This document shows positions 8,418-15,766 of a DNA stretch of 39,703 nt, piece after piece; positions within the stretch are counted from its first letter, which is position 1; each line of letters opens with the position of its first letter. A program made the translations under genes and the position numbers. The notes under the pieces were generated by a model that searched no databases, was not told the DNA's origin, and worked only from the letters and a program-made list of their open reading frames with translations. The stretch is from the NCBI GenBank assembly GCA_902784345.1, contig CACZUD010000002.1, forward strand, positions 222,183 to 261,885, in the 5' to 3' direction. This stretch comes from an uncultured Pseudomonadota bacterium (lineage in GTDB: Bacteria > Pseudomonadota > Alphaproteobacteria > Rs-D84).

Positions 8418-8436
8418 ATGTAAAAAAGGAAAGAAA

Positions 8437-8730
8437 ATGGATATGGAAACATTGATGGCGCAAGCGGCAGATTTGCAAACAAAAATCGCGGCTGCACAAG
8501 ATTCGCTTGGTCAAATGCAGGTGCGCGGAATAGGGGGCAATGGTGCAGTTGTTATAACAATGACAGGGAAATATGATGTTTTGTCTGTGGTTGTACAGCC
8601 GTCTGCGCTGGAAAACGGGGCGGACAATGTATCTAAATACGTTTTTGATGCATATAAAGACGCCAAAGCAAAGGCCGATGTTTTGATTGAAAAAACAATG
8701 GGCGAAGTAACTGGTTCGCTGTCAGAATAA
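8437..8730 (+). CDS. ybaB: YbaB/EbfC family nucleoid-associated protein
   Basis: 97 residues from the ATG at 8437, which has AAAAAAGGA at the right spacing; the earlier in-frame ATG at 8418 lies at the terminator. The helical start LMAQAADLQTKIAAAQDSL, then a strand-rich core with GNGAVVITMTGKYDVLSV, then a helix with AKADVLIEKTMGEVTG, is the YbaB fold. These dimers bind DNA. In many bacteria ybaB lies between dnaX and recR; here dnaX is 13 kb away and ybaB stands alone between two terminators. Confidence 0.88.
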   Translation: MDMETLMAQAADLQTKIAAAQDSLGQMQVRGIGGNGAVVITMTGKYDVLSVVVQPSALENGADNVSKYVFDAYKDAKAKADVLIEKTMGEVTGSLSE

Positions 8731-8733
8731 AAA

Positions 8734-8757
8734 AAACCGCCAAAATGGCGGTTTTTT
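8734..8757 (+). terminator. Intrinsic terminator after ybaB
   Basis: ACCGCC/GGCGGT stem with an AAAAT loop, followed by six T. A-rich on the left flank, so it may act on both strands. Confidence 0.85.
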
Positions 8758-8771
8758 GTTGATAAAAATTA

Positions 8772-8792
8772 AAACCGGGATAAACCCGGTTT
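8772..8792 (-). terminator. Possible terminator for tRNA-Val (minus strand)
   Basis: AAACCGGG (8772-8779) and CCCGGTTT (8785-8792) form an 8-bp stem. Read on the minus strand it is followed by TTTTAATTTTTA, so it could end the tRNA-Val transcript. On the plus strand no T run follows. Confidence 0.5.
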
Positions 8793-8798
8793 GAATTA

Positions 8799-8859
8799 TT
8801 CGCTCGGCACAATTTGCCTGCGCGCAATTTTATTTTTGCTCGAACGGCGCATTGCTTGT
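8799..8859. repeat. Dispersed intergenic repeat, copy A
   Basis: Shares TTCGCTCGGC, TGCCTGCGCG, a T-rich middle and a TGCTTGT end, in the same order, with a 72-base stretch at 20570-20641. Both lie just downstream of minus-strand genes and before a minus-strand hairpin. GC-rich blocks stand out from the AT-rich surroundings. Confidence 0.45.
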
Positions 8860-8875
8860 TCTCGCATATAAAATT

Positions 8876-8952
8876 TGGTGGATGTTAAGAGACTCGAACT
8901 CCTGACCCTCTCGGTGTAAACGAGATGCTCTAGCCAACTGAGCTAAACATCC
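8876..8952 (-). tRNA. tRNA-Val (TAC)
   Basis: On the minus strand the acceptor GGATGTT pairs with AACATCC, followed by discriminator A and an encoded CCA. The anticodon arm TCTCG-TTTACAC-CGAGA places TAC at 34-36, so it reads GTA valine codons. D arm AGCTC/GAGC and T arm with TTCGAGT are normal. Confidence 0.95.
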
Positions 8953-8964
8953 AAAGCGATAATA

Positions 8965-8992
8965 ATATTACCTTAAATTTTTCATTTGTCCA
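8965..8992 (-). promoter_or_regulatory. Possible promoter of tRNA-Val
   Basis: On the minus strand TGGACA, a 16-base spacer and TAATAT end about 12 bases before the tRNA. No clear terminator separates the tRNA from the operon ending at 9004, so read-through is also possible. Confidence 0.4.
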
Positions 8993-9003
8993 GAAAAAAC
9001 TTT

Positions 9004-9756
9004 TTAACGTTGTTTTGTCCATGTGTTTGCGCGTTCTACATAAGCACGTGCTAAATCAACATCGAATTGTGGTTTTTCTTCAAACAACATTGGTGATTTA
9101 AGACGTCCTTCGGCATCAATCCATGCCCAACGATTTTCCGGCGCAACCGCGTTAATTTTGCTTAAATTTCGCATAACGTTTGTCGGCGACATTCCGCCAC
9201 TGTATCCCATTGGGTGATTTTCGTAAACTGGTGCTTGCCAACTTTCAGGGCTTTTCCCGTTTCCGCCACTGGCATCAAATAATAATGAAAACTTTGCGCC
9301 TGTTTGATGCAGTTTTTCAACCGCTTCTTTGGTATTGTTGTTATATTGCAAGATAAATTCATTGTGTGAAAAATCATGAATTATTTTTGCCAATGCATCT
9401 GGATTTATGTTTTTGGCTGTAGATTTAGGCATATTTAACTGAATACGTTTAATAAGTGGTCTGTTATAGCATTTTTCAATTTGCAGCCAATTCAAGATTG
9501 TTTCTGGGATTTTTCCGTTTGCACAAATATCATTTGCCCATTCACAGTTAATATGAATTGCCAGATTGACATGTGAAGTTTGATTTGCTTCGTGCAATAA
9601 TTCATTAAACCAAACATTGCGTGGCATGCCTGCCGACATCTTGCTTGGATGGCATTGAACCGCGATTTCTGCACGTGGCATGTGTGCCAAATCTATAATT
9701 GATTTTATCGAATTGTGTTCACGTGGGTCAGAACATGTAACAAATCTTAATTTCAT
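9004..9756 (-). CDS. TrpF-like (beta/alpha)8-barrel protein, copy 2
   Basis: 250 residues from the ATG at 9756 (AAAGGTAAAAAG upstream). The frame is open further back but would then overlap copy 1. It is a paralogue of the gene just upstream, with identical length, an MKLR..TCSDPRE start, KRIQLN at about 103-108, KFSLLFDASGGNG and GYSGGMSPTNV. The order resembles phosphoribosylanthranilate isomerase: Cys8 at the end of the first strand (TrpF KICG), Asp161 in a LLFD strand (TrpF LLDT), and GG-x2-P-x-NV at 187-194, the TrpF phosphate-binding segment. Similarity is by eye and distant. No other trp gene is present, so the substrate is unknown. Confidence 0.6.
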   Translation of the reverse strand: MKLRFVTCSDPREHNSIKSIIDLAHMPRAEIAVQCHPSKMSAGMPRNVWFNELLHEANQTSHVNLAIHINCEWANDICANGKIPETILNWLQIEKCYNRPLIKRIQLNMPKSTAKNINPDALAKIIHDFSHNEFILQYNNNTKEAVEKLHQTGAKFSLLFDASGGNGKSPESWQAPVYENHPMGYSGGMSPTNVMRNLSKINAVAPENRWAWIDAEGRLKSPMLFEEKPQFDVDLARAYVERANTWTKQR

Positions 9757-9772
9757 CTTTTTACCTTTTGTT

Positions 9773-10525
9773 TCACTTTGCGTGCTGATTATACCAATTA
9801 AGAGCATTTTGTAAATACTTTTCAGCCAATTCAAGTGTAAAAGATTCTGTCGTCTTTGGGTCGCGTAATTTTCCTTCGGCATCAATCCATGTTTCATAAT
9901 TTTGTGGTAATATCGCGTTTATCTTATCAAGGTTTTTTATAACATTATCTGGTCCCAATCCCCCGGCATATCCATTTGGAATGTTTTTATAAACAGGGCT
10001 TTGCCATTCCTTTGGTTCAATGCCTGCACCATATGAACCATCAAACAACAGAGAAAATTTTGTGCCAGATTGTTTCAACATTTCTATTTTATTTGCCACG
10101 CGTTCATTCCATGGGAAAATAAATTCTTGGTTTGCATATTTGTTAATCAACATTGATAATTTTTCTATATTAAATTTATTAGAATAATCGCCAATATTTA
10201 ATTGAATACGTTTTACAACAGGTTGACCAGTATATGAATTTGGTACACGCAACCACCAATCCAGTTCGTTTGGAACAATCCCTTCACACATATAATCACA
10301 CCAGTGATAATTTATATGCAAAGCAATGTTTGGTGGTACTGGCATATTTTGTGCAGCCTTTACTATTTGGTCAAACCATTTGTTGCGGCCCCTGTTAAAA
10401 GACATAGGACCAGGATGTGCCTGAATACCAATTTCTGAAATTGGGTATTTAGCAACAAAATTTAACAGCGATTCTACTGGTATATCTTCACGTGGGTCAG
10501 AACATGTTATGTATCTTAGTTTCAT
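9773..10525 (-). CDS. TrpF-like (beta/alpha)8-barrel protein, copy 1
   Basis: 250 residues. Its ATG at 10525 overlaps the rlmN stop (ATGA), which fixes the start. Features matching TrpF in order: Cys8 in ITCSDPRED, KRIQLNI at about 105-111 (compare TrpF VQLHG), KFSLLFDGSYGAG with Asp162, and GYAGGLGPDNV with the likely phosphate loop at 188-195, then WIDAEGKLRDP (compare VDVSSGVE). The central part differs from TrpF and is rich in His, Trp and Cys (HINYHWCDYMC, 70-80). It is the first of a tandem pair at the end of an envelope/rRNA-modification operon. Fold assignment is an inference and the function is unknown. Confidence 0.62.
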   Translation of the reverse strand: MKLRYITCSDPREDIPVESLLNFVAKYPISEIGIQAHPGPMSFNRGRNKWFDQIVKAAQNMPVPPNIALHINYHWCDYMCEGIVPNELDWWLRVPNSYTGQPVVKRIQLNIGDYSNKFNIEKLSMLINKYANQEFIFPWNERVANKIEMLKQSGTKFSLLFDGSYGAGIEPKEWQSPVYKNIPNGYAGGLGPDNVIKNLDKINAILPQNYETWIDAEGKLRDPKTTESFTLELAEKYLQNALNWYNQHAK

Positions 10526-11622
10526 TTTTTTACCTTTGCGTTTTTCAACCTTAATTGCCCACACGCAGAACCAATGTCGGCCCCCCTTTCGCGTCTGATA
10601 CGCGTATGGATTCCGTTTTTAATCAAAATATCTTGAAAGCGATGCACTGCATTTCCTGACAAGGATGCAAAATCGCGTTCGTCGACACTGTTCCATGGTA
10701 TTAAATTAACCATAACATTATGTCCGCGCAATAATTCAACCAGCTTTTCAGCATGTTCATTATTTGCGTTATAAAGCACCACAGAATCGTTTTTGTCTTT
10801 TTTGCCCAGCAGTATATATTCAATCATCAATTGGCGATTGTGTGTGTCAGAAAATGCGAATGCGGCATCTAAAACTTCGTGAAGTTTATATTTGTTGTTG
10901 ATCGGCATAATTTGACTGCGCAATTCATCTGTTGGGGCATGCAATGATATTGCCAAGTTGATTGGTCGACCCCATTTATTTAATTCTTTTATTCCTGGTA
11001 CAATTCCACAGGTTGATACCGTTATTCGTCGCCAAGATATATTTAATTCAGAATTTGCGCGTTCCAAAAAGCCGATTACATTTTCAGTGTTTTGCAGTGG
11101 TTCGCCCGTCCCCATTACTACGATATGAGAAACATCACCATTATTTGCATCACCGTTTGGTTTAATGTCGCTTGTTCTGTCGCTGCGCAATTCCCATTGG
11201 GCGACTAAAACCTGAGCAAACATTTCATTTACAGTTAAATTGCGTTTAAGCCCCAACAATGTCGATGCACAAAACTTACACCCCATTGCACATCCCGCCT
11301 GGGAAGAAACACAAACGCTGTTTCCATAGGTTGTGCGCATTAAAACGCATTCTATTTGTTCGCAATCGTTTAATTCCAGCAAGAATTTAGTCGTTTGATT
11401 ATCACTGCTTTGTAATTTTTTTACAATTTTTAATGGCAGTGTTTCTGCAATATCGTTTAATTTATTACGCAATTCTTCTGGCAGGTTTTTCATAACGCTG
11501 AAATCAGGTGCACCACGATTTAACCATTCGCGAATCTGTTTGCTGCGAAAACGTGGCTGACCTAAATCAGTCACAAATTGTTCTAATTCACCATCTGTTA
11601 AATTAAAAAGTACTGTTTTCAT
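10522..11622 (-). CDS. rlmN: RlmN, dual-specificity 23S rRNA/tRNA adenine-C2 methyltransferase
   Basis: This 366-residue radical SAM enzyme has the cluster motif CAMGCKFC (Cys111, 115, 118). It also has the mechanistic Cys in GADIGSACGQL (about 354), GTGEPL, SLHAP and the N-terminal LGQPRFRSKQIREWL accessory domain. It makes m2A2503 in 23S rRNA and m2A37 in some tRNAs, using two SAM per product. Both ends are 4-base overlaps: its ATG with the surA stop, its TGA with the first TrpF-like gene. It is therefore embedded in the lpt operon, an uncommon place for it. Confidence 0.96.
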   Translation of the reverse strand: MKTVLFNLTDGELEQFVTDLGQPRFRSKQIREWLNRGAPDFSVMKNLPEELRNKLNDIAETLPLKIVKKLQSSDNQTTKFLLELNDCEQIECVLMRTTYGNSVCVSSQAGCAMGCKFCASTLLGLKRNLTVNEMFAQVLVAQWELRSDRTSDIKPNGDANNGDVSHIVVMGTGEPLQNTENVIGFLERANSELNISWRRITVSTCGIVPGIKELNKWGRPINLAISLHAPTDELRSQIMPINNKYKLHEVLDAAFAFSDTHNRQLMIEYILLGKKDKNDSVVLYNANNEHAEKLVELLRGHNVMVNLIPWNSVDERDFASLSGNAVHRFQDILIKNGIHTRIRRERGADIGSACGQLRLKNAKVKK

Positions 11623-12443
11623 AATTTATATCTATCGTCATTTACAATGATAACTGCTTTGCGACGCAGTTGTTTTAATTGTTGTTCTGCCGCGGCAGAT
11701 GCTTTTTTATAGGTTGCATTTTGTTTTATAATTTCGTCCAGATTTTTATATTCTTTACCTTTCTTTTCGTTGCAAATCAAAAACACTGTGTTGTTTTCTT
11801 TTTTTGACCAAGTAAGCAATGGCAAACCAGTGATGCGTTCACGAACCTCTGGTGCCAATTCGTATTGCATGGCTGTTATCTTTTGTGGGTATCCACCCAG
11901 ATTTTCTACCATTTCTTCGGCCCCATCGCAACTTTTCGGTTTGCTGAGTTTTGTATAAACGTCATCAGGTATATCTATCAGACGCAACATGGTTATTTCA
12001 ATTGGTAATCCATGTTCGCGCGCGAGTGAATTTCTTTCCGCATCAATATCAGATTTGTTAATTTCTATATCTGGTACGATTGTTCGCGACATTATGACAT
12101 TCCATGCGATGTTAGCACGTACGGCCAAACGCGCCATAGAACGCACTGTTTCGTTCATTTCGCCAAGATTCATATTTTTCAATTCTTGGTCTGCGTCTTT
12201 GTCTGATGGTTTTACATTATAATTTGCCGCATAATCCAGTTTGATATAATCATCGATTATATTTTGAAAAGCCTGTTTGCGATTCGTTTTAGATGTTTTT
12301 CCTTGGCGTGCCATTAATTCTGTGCGTGCAGTTATATCAGAATCAGTTATTGCTTTTCCGTTCACCGTTCCGACAACGCTGGCAGCACTTGCACAATTAA
12401 CACTTAAAAAAACAAAAGCAAAAATATTAAAAATTTTTTTCAT
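11619..12443 (-). CDS. surA: SurA-like periplasmic chaperone
   Basis: 274 residues from the ATG at 12443. An upstream in-frame start at 12482 would overlap lptD and hide the signal peptide. The signal MKKIFNIFAFVFLSVNCASA precedes VVGTVNGKAITDSDI, the classic SurA N-domain opening. The C-terminal part (LAREHGLPIEI... LGGYPQKITAMQYELAPEVRERITGL... VFLICNEKKG) resembles a degraded parvulin-type domain. E. coli SurA is 428 residues with two such domains, so this form is reduced. SurA escorts outer-membrane proteins, including LptD, and lptD-surA is a classic pair. AAGGA and GGG lie before the start. Confidence 0.82.
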   Translation of the reverse strand: MKKIFNIFAFVFLSVNCASAASVVGTVNGKAITDSDITARTELMARQGKTSKTNRKQAFQNIIDDYIKLDYAANYNVKPSDKDADQELKNMNLGEMNETVRSMARLAVRANIAWNVIMSRTIVPDIEINKSDIDAERNSLAREHGLPIEITMLRLIDIPDDVYTKLSKPKSCDGAEEMVENLGGYPQKITAMQYELAPEVRERITGLPLLTWSKKENNTVFLICNEKKGKEYKNLDEIIKQNATYKKASAAAEQQLKQLRRKAVIIVNDDRYKL

Positions 12444-12462
12444 TTCCTTTTTTCCCTTTTCA

Positions 12463-14493
12463 TTAATAATGTTTGCCATCAATGCTCATACCAAATTTAA
12501 ATTGAAAAGTTGTGTTCCCAACATAATCTTCCAAAATCGCATTATCACGTTGGTATTCCAAAGACAAATAATAGCAAGGATGTTCATAAAATATACCGCC
12601 AGAATGTCTTTGAACAAGATGTTCATACATGTTGTATATAATAGAGCCTTTGATGTTTATTCTTTTGGTCAGTTTTAAACCGGCACCTGTAACCAATTCG
12701 TGTGTATCTTTGCTGCTGTCAGAGTAAATATCAATAGGTTGCGTGTCCCATATATGCCCAAAAGTTAAATATGTTTTACCTTCGCCAAGATATATAGAAT
12801 TTTCCATATGATTTAAATTTTTCTTTTTACGGTCTACACGAAAACGCGAAGATATTTGAAAATAATTTCTTGAATAAGCAACGCGACCAACATAGTCAGA
12901 AAAACCATTTCTGAATCCGTTTTCATAAAAATCTTCTTTGTCCGTTTTAAAATCGTAAGTTTGTCCCAAGAACACTTCGATATTATGTTGTCCCTTGAAT
13001 GCGGCCCAACGTGCACCATAATCAACAAAATTACCATTTTCCCACACATCATATCCGGCATATCTGTTGGTTGAAAATAATGTTGTGTCTGATAAGAAAC
13101 GTCCTGCAGAATCATTGTCTACTGCAAAAATCGAATCTTTGTCATTGTGTTTCATTATTGTTAAGCGTGCTTTTGGTTCTATTATGTATGTCCAATCAGA
13201 TTCTGCGCTGTAAAGCGGCAAACCCCATTCAACATAACCGCTTGGTAAAAAACGAGATTTCACACCAGTATAAGAGCCGTTTATACCATTGCCTTCATAT
13301 ATGGCGGTTTTTCTGAAATTATACACATCATATCGGGATGCAGCGCTAAGTGTTAAGCGATTTCCCCACCAAAGAGTCCATGGGGATATTATGCGTGCTT
13401 CGCCAATCATGCGCTGGCTGTCTGCGCTGTCCCCAGATATCGCCAAAACGTCACCAGAAAAAGATAAAAACGTTTCGTGCCAAAAAGGATCTGTTTGATA
13501 GGTTCCTCTTATGTTTGGCAAAATATTACCAGATGCAATTTGCTGATTCTTAGATGGTGCACGCAATTCCTGGAAGATGTGAGCATCTGCTACTGCATAA
13601 CTTGTCTGACCAAACAACTCTAATTTTGCACCAGAATCAAGGTAAGGTTGATAATCGTAAAAACCATACTTTTGCAGGTATGTTTTATCCGAAGTCCTTG
13701 CGATATAGATGGTTGAACGTGCATTTTCGCCCAATTCAATTACGTCGTTATTATACAAATGCCAACGATTTTTTCCGGCTTTGTTATGTGTAAAAGAACC
13801 CTTGGTTCGAAATTCTGACCGTTTCAAATTTAATCTGTGTTCGGCTTGAAACAATGGGTTTTCTTTTGTTAAATAAGAAAGCGTGGTTGTTAAATCGTGT
13901 CGGTCAGATATATTTATGTAAAAAGGTATGTTTATCTGTGTTCCCATACCGTTTGTAGAACCAAAACTTGGCGATAAAAAACCGGTTTTATATTTCACAC
14001 TTGGGTCAGGCATTTCGTAATAAGGCAACCAGAAAATCGGTATATTATCATCTGCTACCCAGAAAGAAGCATTATGAAAATAAAGCATTTTTTCTTGGTT
14101 GTCATGAATTATTGTGCGCGCATGAATATTCCATGCTGTGCCATAAGCATCGCAACCTTCGCATGCGGTAAAGTTTGCGTATTTTGCGATAGTTTCATCG
14201 CCGTCGCGTGTAATTTTGTCTGCTTTGATATAGACATGACTGCCCAACCATAATTCAATATCACTGGCGGAAACATTTGCAGCTTTGTTTGATAAACTTA
14301 ATTCGTTTAATTTTACGCGTTGCCCCGAAGCATTAACCATTTCTGTATTGCCAGATGCCTTCATTTCTTCGGATTTAACATTGTAATAAATCTTGTCAGA
14401 TGTTATGGTTTTTGCTTCATCTATATTTACACCCAAACAAAAAGCGTTTGTTGTAATCATACACATCAGCCAAGATAATTTTACATACTTCAT
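12463..14493 (-). CDS. lptD: LptD, LPS-assembly outer-membrane protein
   Basis: 676 residues. A signal peptide (to about residue 19) is followed by an OstA/LptA-like beta-jellyroll (DKIYYNVKSEEMKASGNTEM), then a large beta-barrel opening with IFWLPYYEMPDPSVKYKTGFLSPSFGST, the strongly conserved LptD segment. It inserts LPS into the outer leaflet together with LptE. Cysteines at 111 and 114 (ACEGC) and near the C-terminus (HPCYY) may form the disulfides LptD needs. Its ATG overlaps the lptF/G stop (ATGA). It is somewhat shorter than E. coli LptD (784). Confidence 0.95.
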   Translation of the reverse strand: MKYVKLSWLMCMITTNAFCLGVNIDEAKTITSDKIYYNVKSEEMKASGNTEMVNASGQRVKLNELSLSNKAANVSASDIELWLGSHVYIKADKITRDGDETIAKYANFTACEGCDAYGTAWNIHARTIIHDNQEKMLYFHNASFWVADDNIPIFWLPYYEMPDPSVKYKTGFLSPSFGSTNGMGTQINIPFYINISDRHDLTTTLSYLTKENPLFQAEHRLNLKRSEFRTKGSFTHNKAGKNRWHLYNNDVIELGENARSTIYIARTSDKTYLQKYGFYDYQPYLDSGAKLELFGQTSYAVADAHIFQELRAPSKNQQIASGNILPNIRGTYQTDPFWHETFLSFSGDVLAISGDSADSQRMIGEARIISPWTLWWGNRLTLSAASRYDVYNFRKTAIYEGNGINGSYTGVKSRFLPSGYVEWGLPLYSAESDWTYIIEPKARLTIMKHNDKDSIFAVDNDSAGRFLSDTTLFSTNRYAGYDVWENGNFVDYGARWAAFKGQHNIEVFLGQTYDFKTDKEDFYENGFRNGFSDYVGRVAYSRNYFQISSRFRVDRKKKNLNHMENSIYLGEGKTYLTFGHIWDTQPIDIYSDSSKDTHELVTGAGLKLTKRINIKGSIIYNMYEHLVQRHSGGIFYEHPCYYLSLEYQRDNAILEDYVGNTTFQFKFGMSIDGKHY

Positions 14494-15551
14494 TTTTTTA
14501 ACAACAAACCAATTAACAAGAACAAGACACAGATTGTACCAATTGCCAGCATTACCACATCTGTCAAACTTGTCACCATATTAGACATAGACATATAAAG
14601 CGCCATAACAGCCGCCATACCCAATACTGCCATTGCAGGGGCAAAACTGGCACGGCGACGCAAAAGTGATGATTTTAATAAAATAAGTGTACAAATAATC
14701 GCCAATATTATATTCATAAATGGATTTATAAAACGTGTACAAATCTCAACCAGTGTTAATTCGTGTTGGCGCATATCGTCTTGTGTAAATACTGTCTTTA
14801 ACAAAGTCCAACTTGGTATTCTGCGGACACGAAAAGACGCGTCTTTATCGTTTTCAACTAAATTTAAATCCATATCCAGATTATCAAAAGTCCCAGTTGT
14901 AAACCCATTGCGTCCTTGTATCTGCAAAGAACCGTTGTCTGTTATAATTGAAAGACCGTGTATAGTGGAAACCAGCTTTCCGCGCTTAGCAAAAACTAAC
15001 AATTGGTTATTGTCTTCCCGCATATCAGACAACATTACTTGATTCAAATCGTGCCCTGAAACATTATCAACATAAACGACCAGCCCGTCAGATAATTTTG
15101 TAAATGCGGATTCTTGTAATTTCAAATGTGCCAACCCATAACGCAAATTCCACTGTGTGCTGTAAAACATAGACTGACTGGTCGGAACAATCCATACGTT
15201 CAAAATAAAATGCGCAACCATTATCCAAACAGATAATCTTATCGCAGGTTTTGCAATTTGCCACGGGGACAGACCAGATGCCGCCATAACTGTAACTTCG
15301 TTTTCTGTAATCATTTTGTTGTAAATGAAAATAGTCGCAATAAATGTTACAAAAGGAACAATTATCGATATTATAAATGGTATCATCAGTGATGTAAGAT
15401 ATACAAAACTGGAAAACTTAATCCCATAGGTTATCAGGAATTTCATCATAGACATAATCTGCATCATCCATGCTAATCCAGTAAAAATCAGCAATAACAT
15501 GATGAATATACCAAGCAACTGACGTCTAAAATATTTATTGATAATCTTCAT
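14490..15551 (-). CDS. LptF/LptG-family LPS ABC-transporter permease
   Basis: 353 residues from the ATG at 15551 (MKIINKYFRRQLLGIF). The frame is open 17 codons further, but those do not look like the family start. Three N-terminal membrane helices (about 11-110) with ENEVTVMAASGLSPWQI, a periplasmic beta-jellyroll (about 130-260) and three C-terminal helices match the YjgP/YjgQ family. LptF and LptG form the inner-membrane part of the LPS exporter with LptB. Only one of the two is here; being first before lptD I cannot say which. It starts the minus-strand operon. Confidence 0.88.
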   Translation of the reverse strand: MKIINKYFRRQLLGIFIMLLLIFTGLAWMMQIMSMMKFLITYGIKFSSFVYLTSLMIPFIISIIVPFVTFIATIFIYNKMITENEVTVMAASGLSPWQIAKPAIRLSVWIMVAHFILNVWIVPTSQSMFYSTQWNLRYGLAHLKLQESAFTKLSDGLVVYVDNVSGHDLNQVMLSDMREDNNQLLVFAKRGKLVSTIHGLSIITDNGSLQIQGRNGFTTGTFDNLDMDLNLVENDKDASFRVRRIPSWTLLKTVFTQDDMRQHELTLVEICTRFINPFMNIILAIICTLILLKSSLLRRRASFAPAMAVLGMAAVMALYMSMSNMVTSLTDVVMLAIGTICVLFLLIGLLLKK

Positions 15552-15642
15552 AGTAATAAAAGTATAAAGCCCAAAACCGATACCGTCAAGCAACAAAGAC
15601 AATAATATATCTGTTTTGTATTGATATTATTTAATTTTTTTC

Positions 15643-15671
15643 TTGATTTTTGGCGATTCGGTGGCAATAAT
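15643..15671 (+). promoter_or_regulatory. Probable nusA-infB promoter
   Basis: TTGATT (15643-15648), a 17-base spacer and AATAAT (15666-15671). It leaves a leader of about 90 bases that begins with GTTCTTAAA at 15680 and holds a strong hairpin. Confidence 0.55.
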
Positions 15672-15702
15672 AAGGGCATGTTCTTAAAAGTAAGTTTTAA
15701 GG

Positions 15703-15727
15703 GCGGGGTTGAAAAACCCCGCTCTTT
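15703..15727 (+). promoter_or_regulatory. nusA leader hairpin (possible attenuator)
   Basis: GCGGGGTT (15703-15710) and AACCCCGC (15715-15722) form a perfect 8-bp stem closed by a GAAA tetraloop, followed by TCTTTT. This looks like an intrinsic terminator about 40 bases before the nusA start, so conditional read-through is plausible. Its function is inferred. Confidence 0.5.
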
Positions 15728-15766
15728 TAAATAAAAGGCAAAAAATAACATCACAAGGAGAAATAA

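Noticed and set aside
7424-8497. 357-codon antisense ORF, very rich in Phe, Cys and His
   Set aside because: Mirrors pnp codon by codon; no RBS and implausible composition.
9760-9780. TTGTTTCACTTTG as a second parS site
   Set aside because: Only one half matches; the other arm is not complementary.
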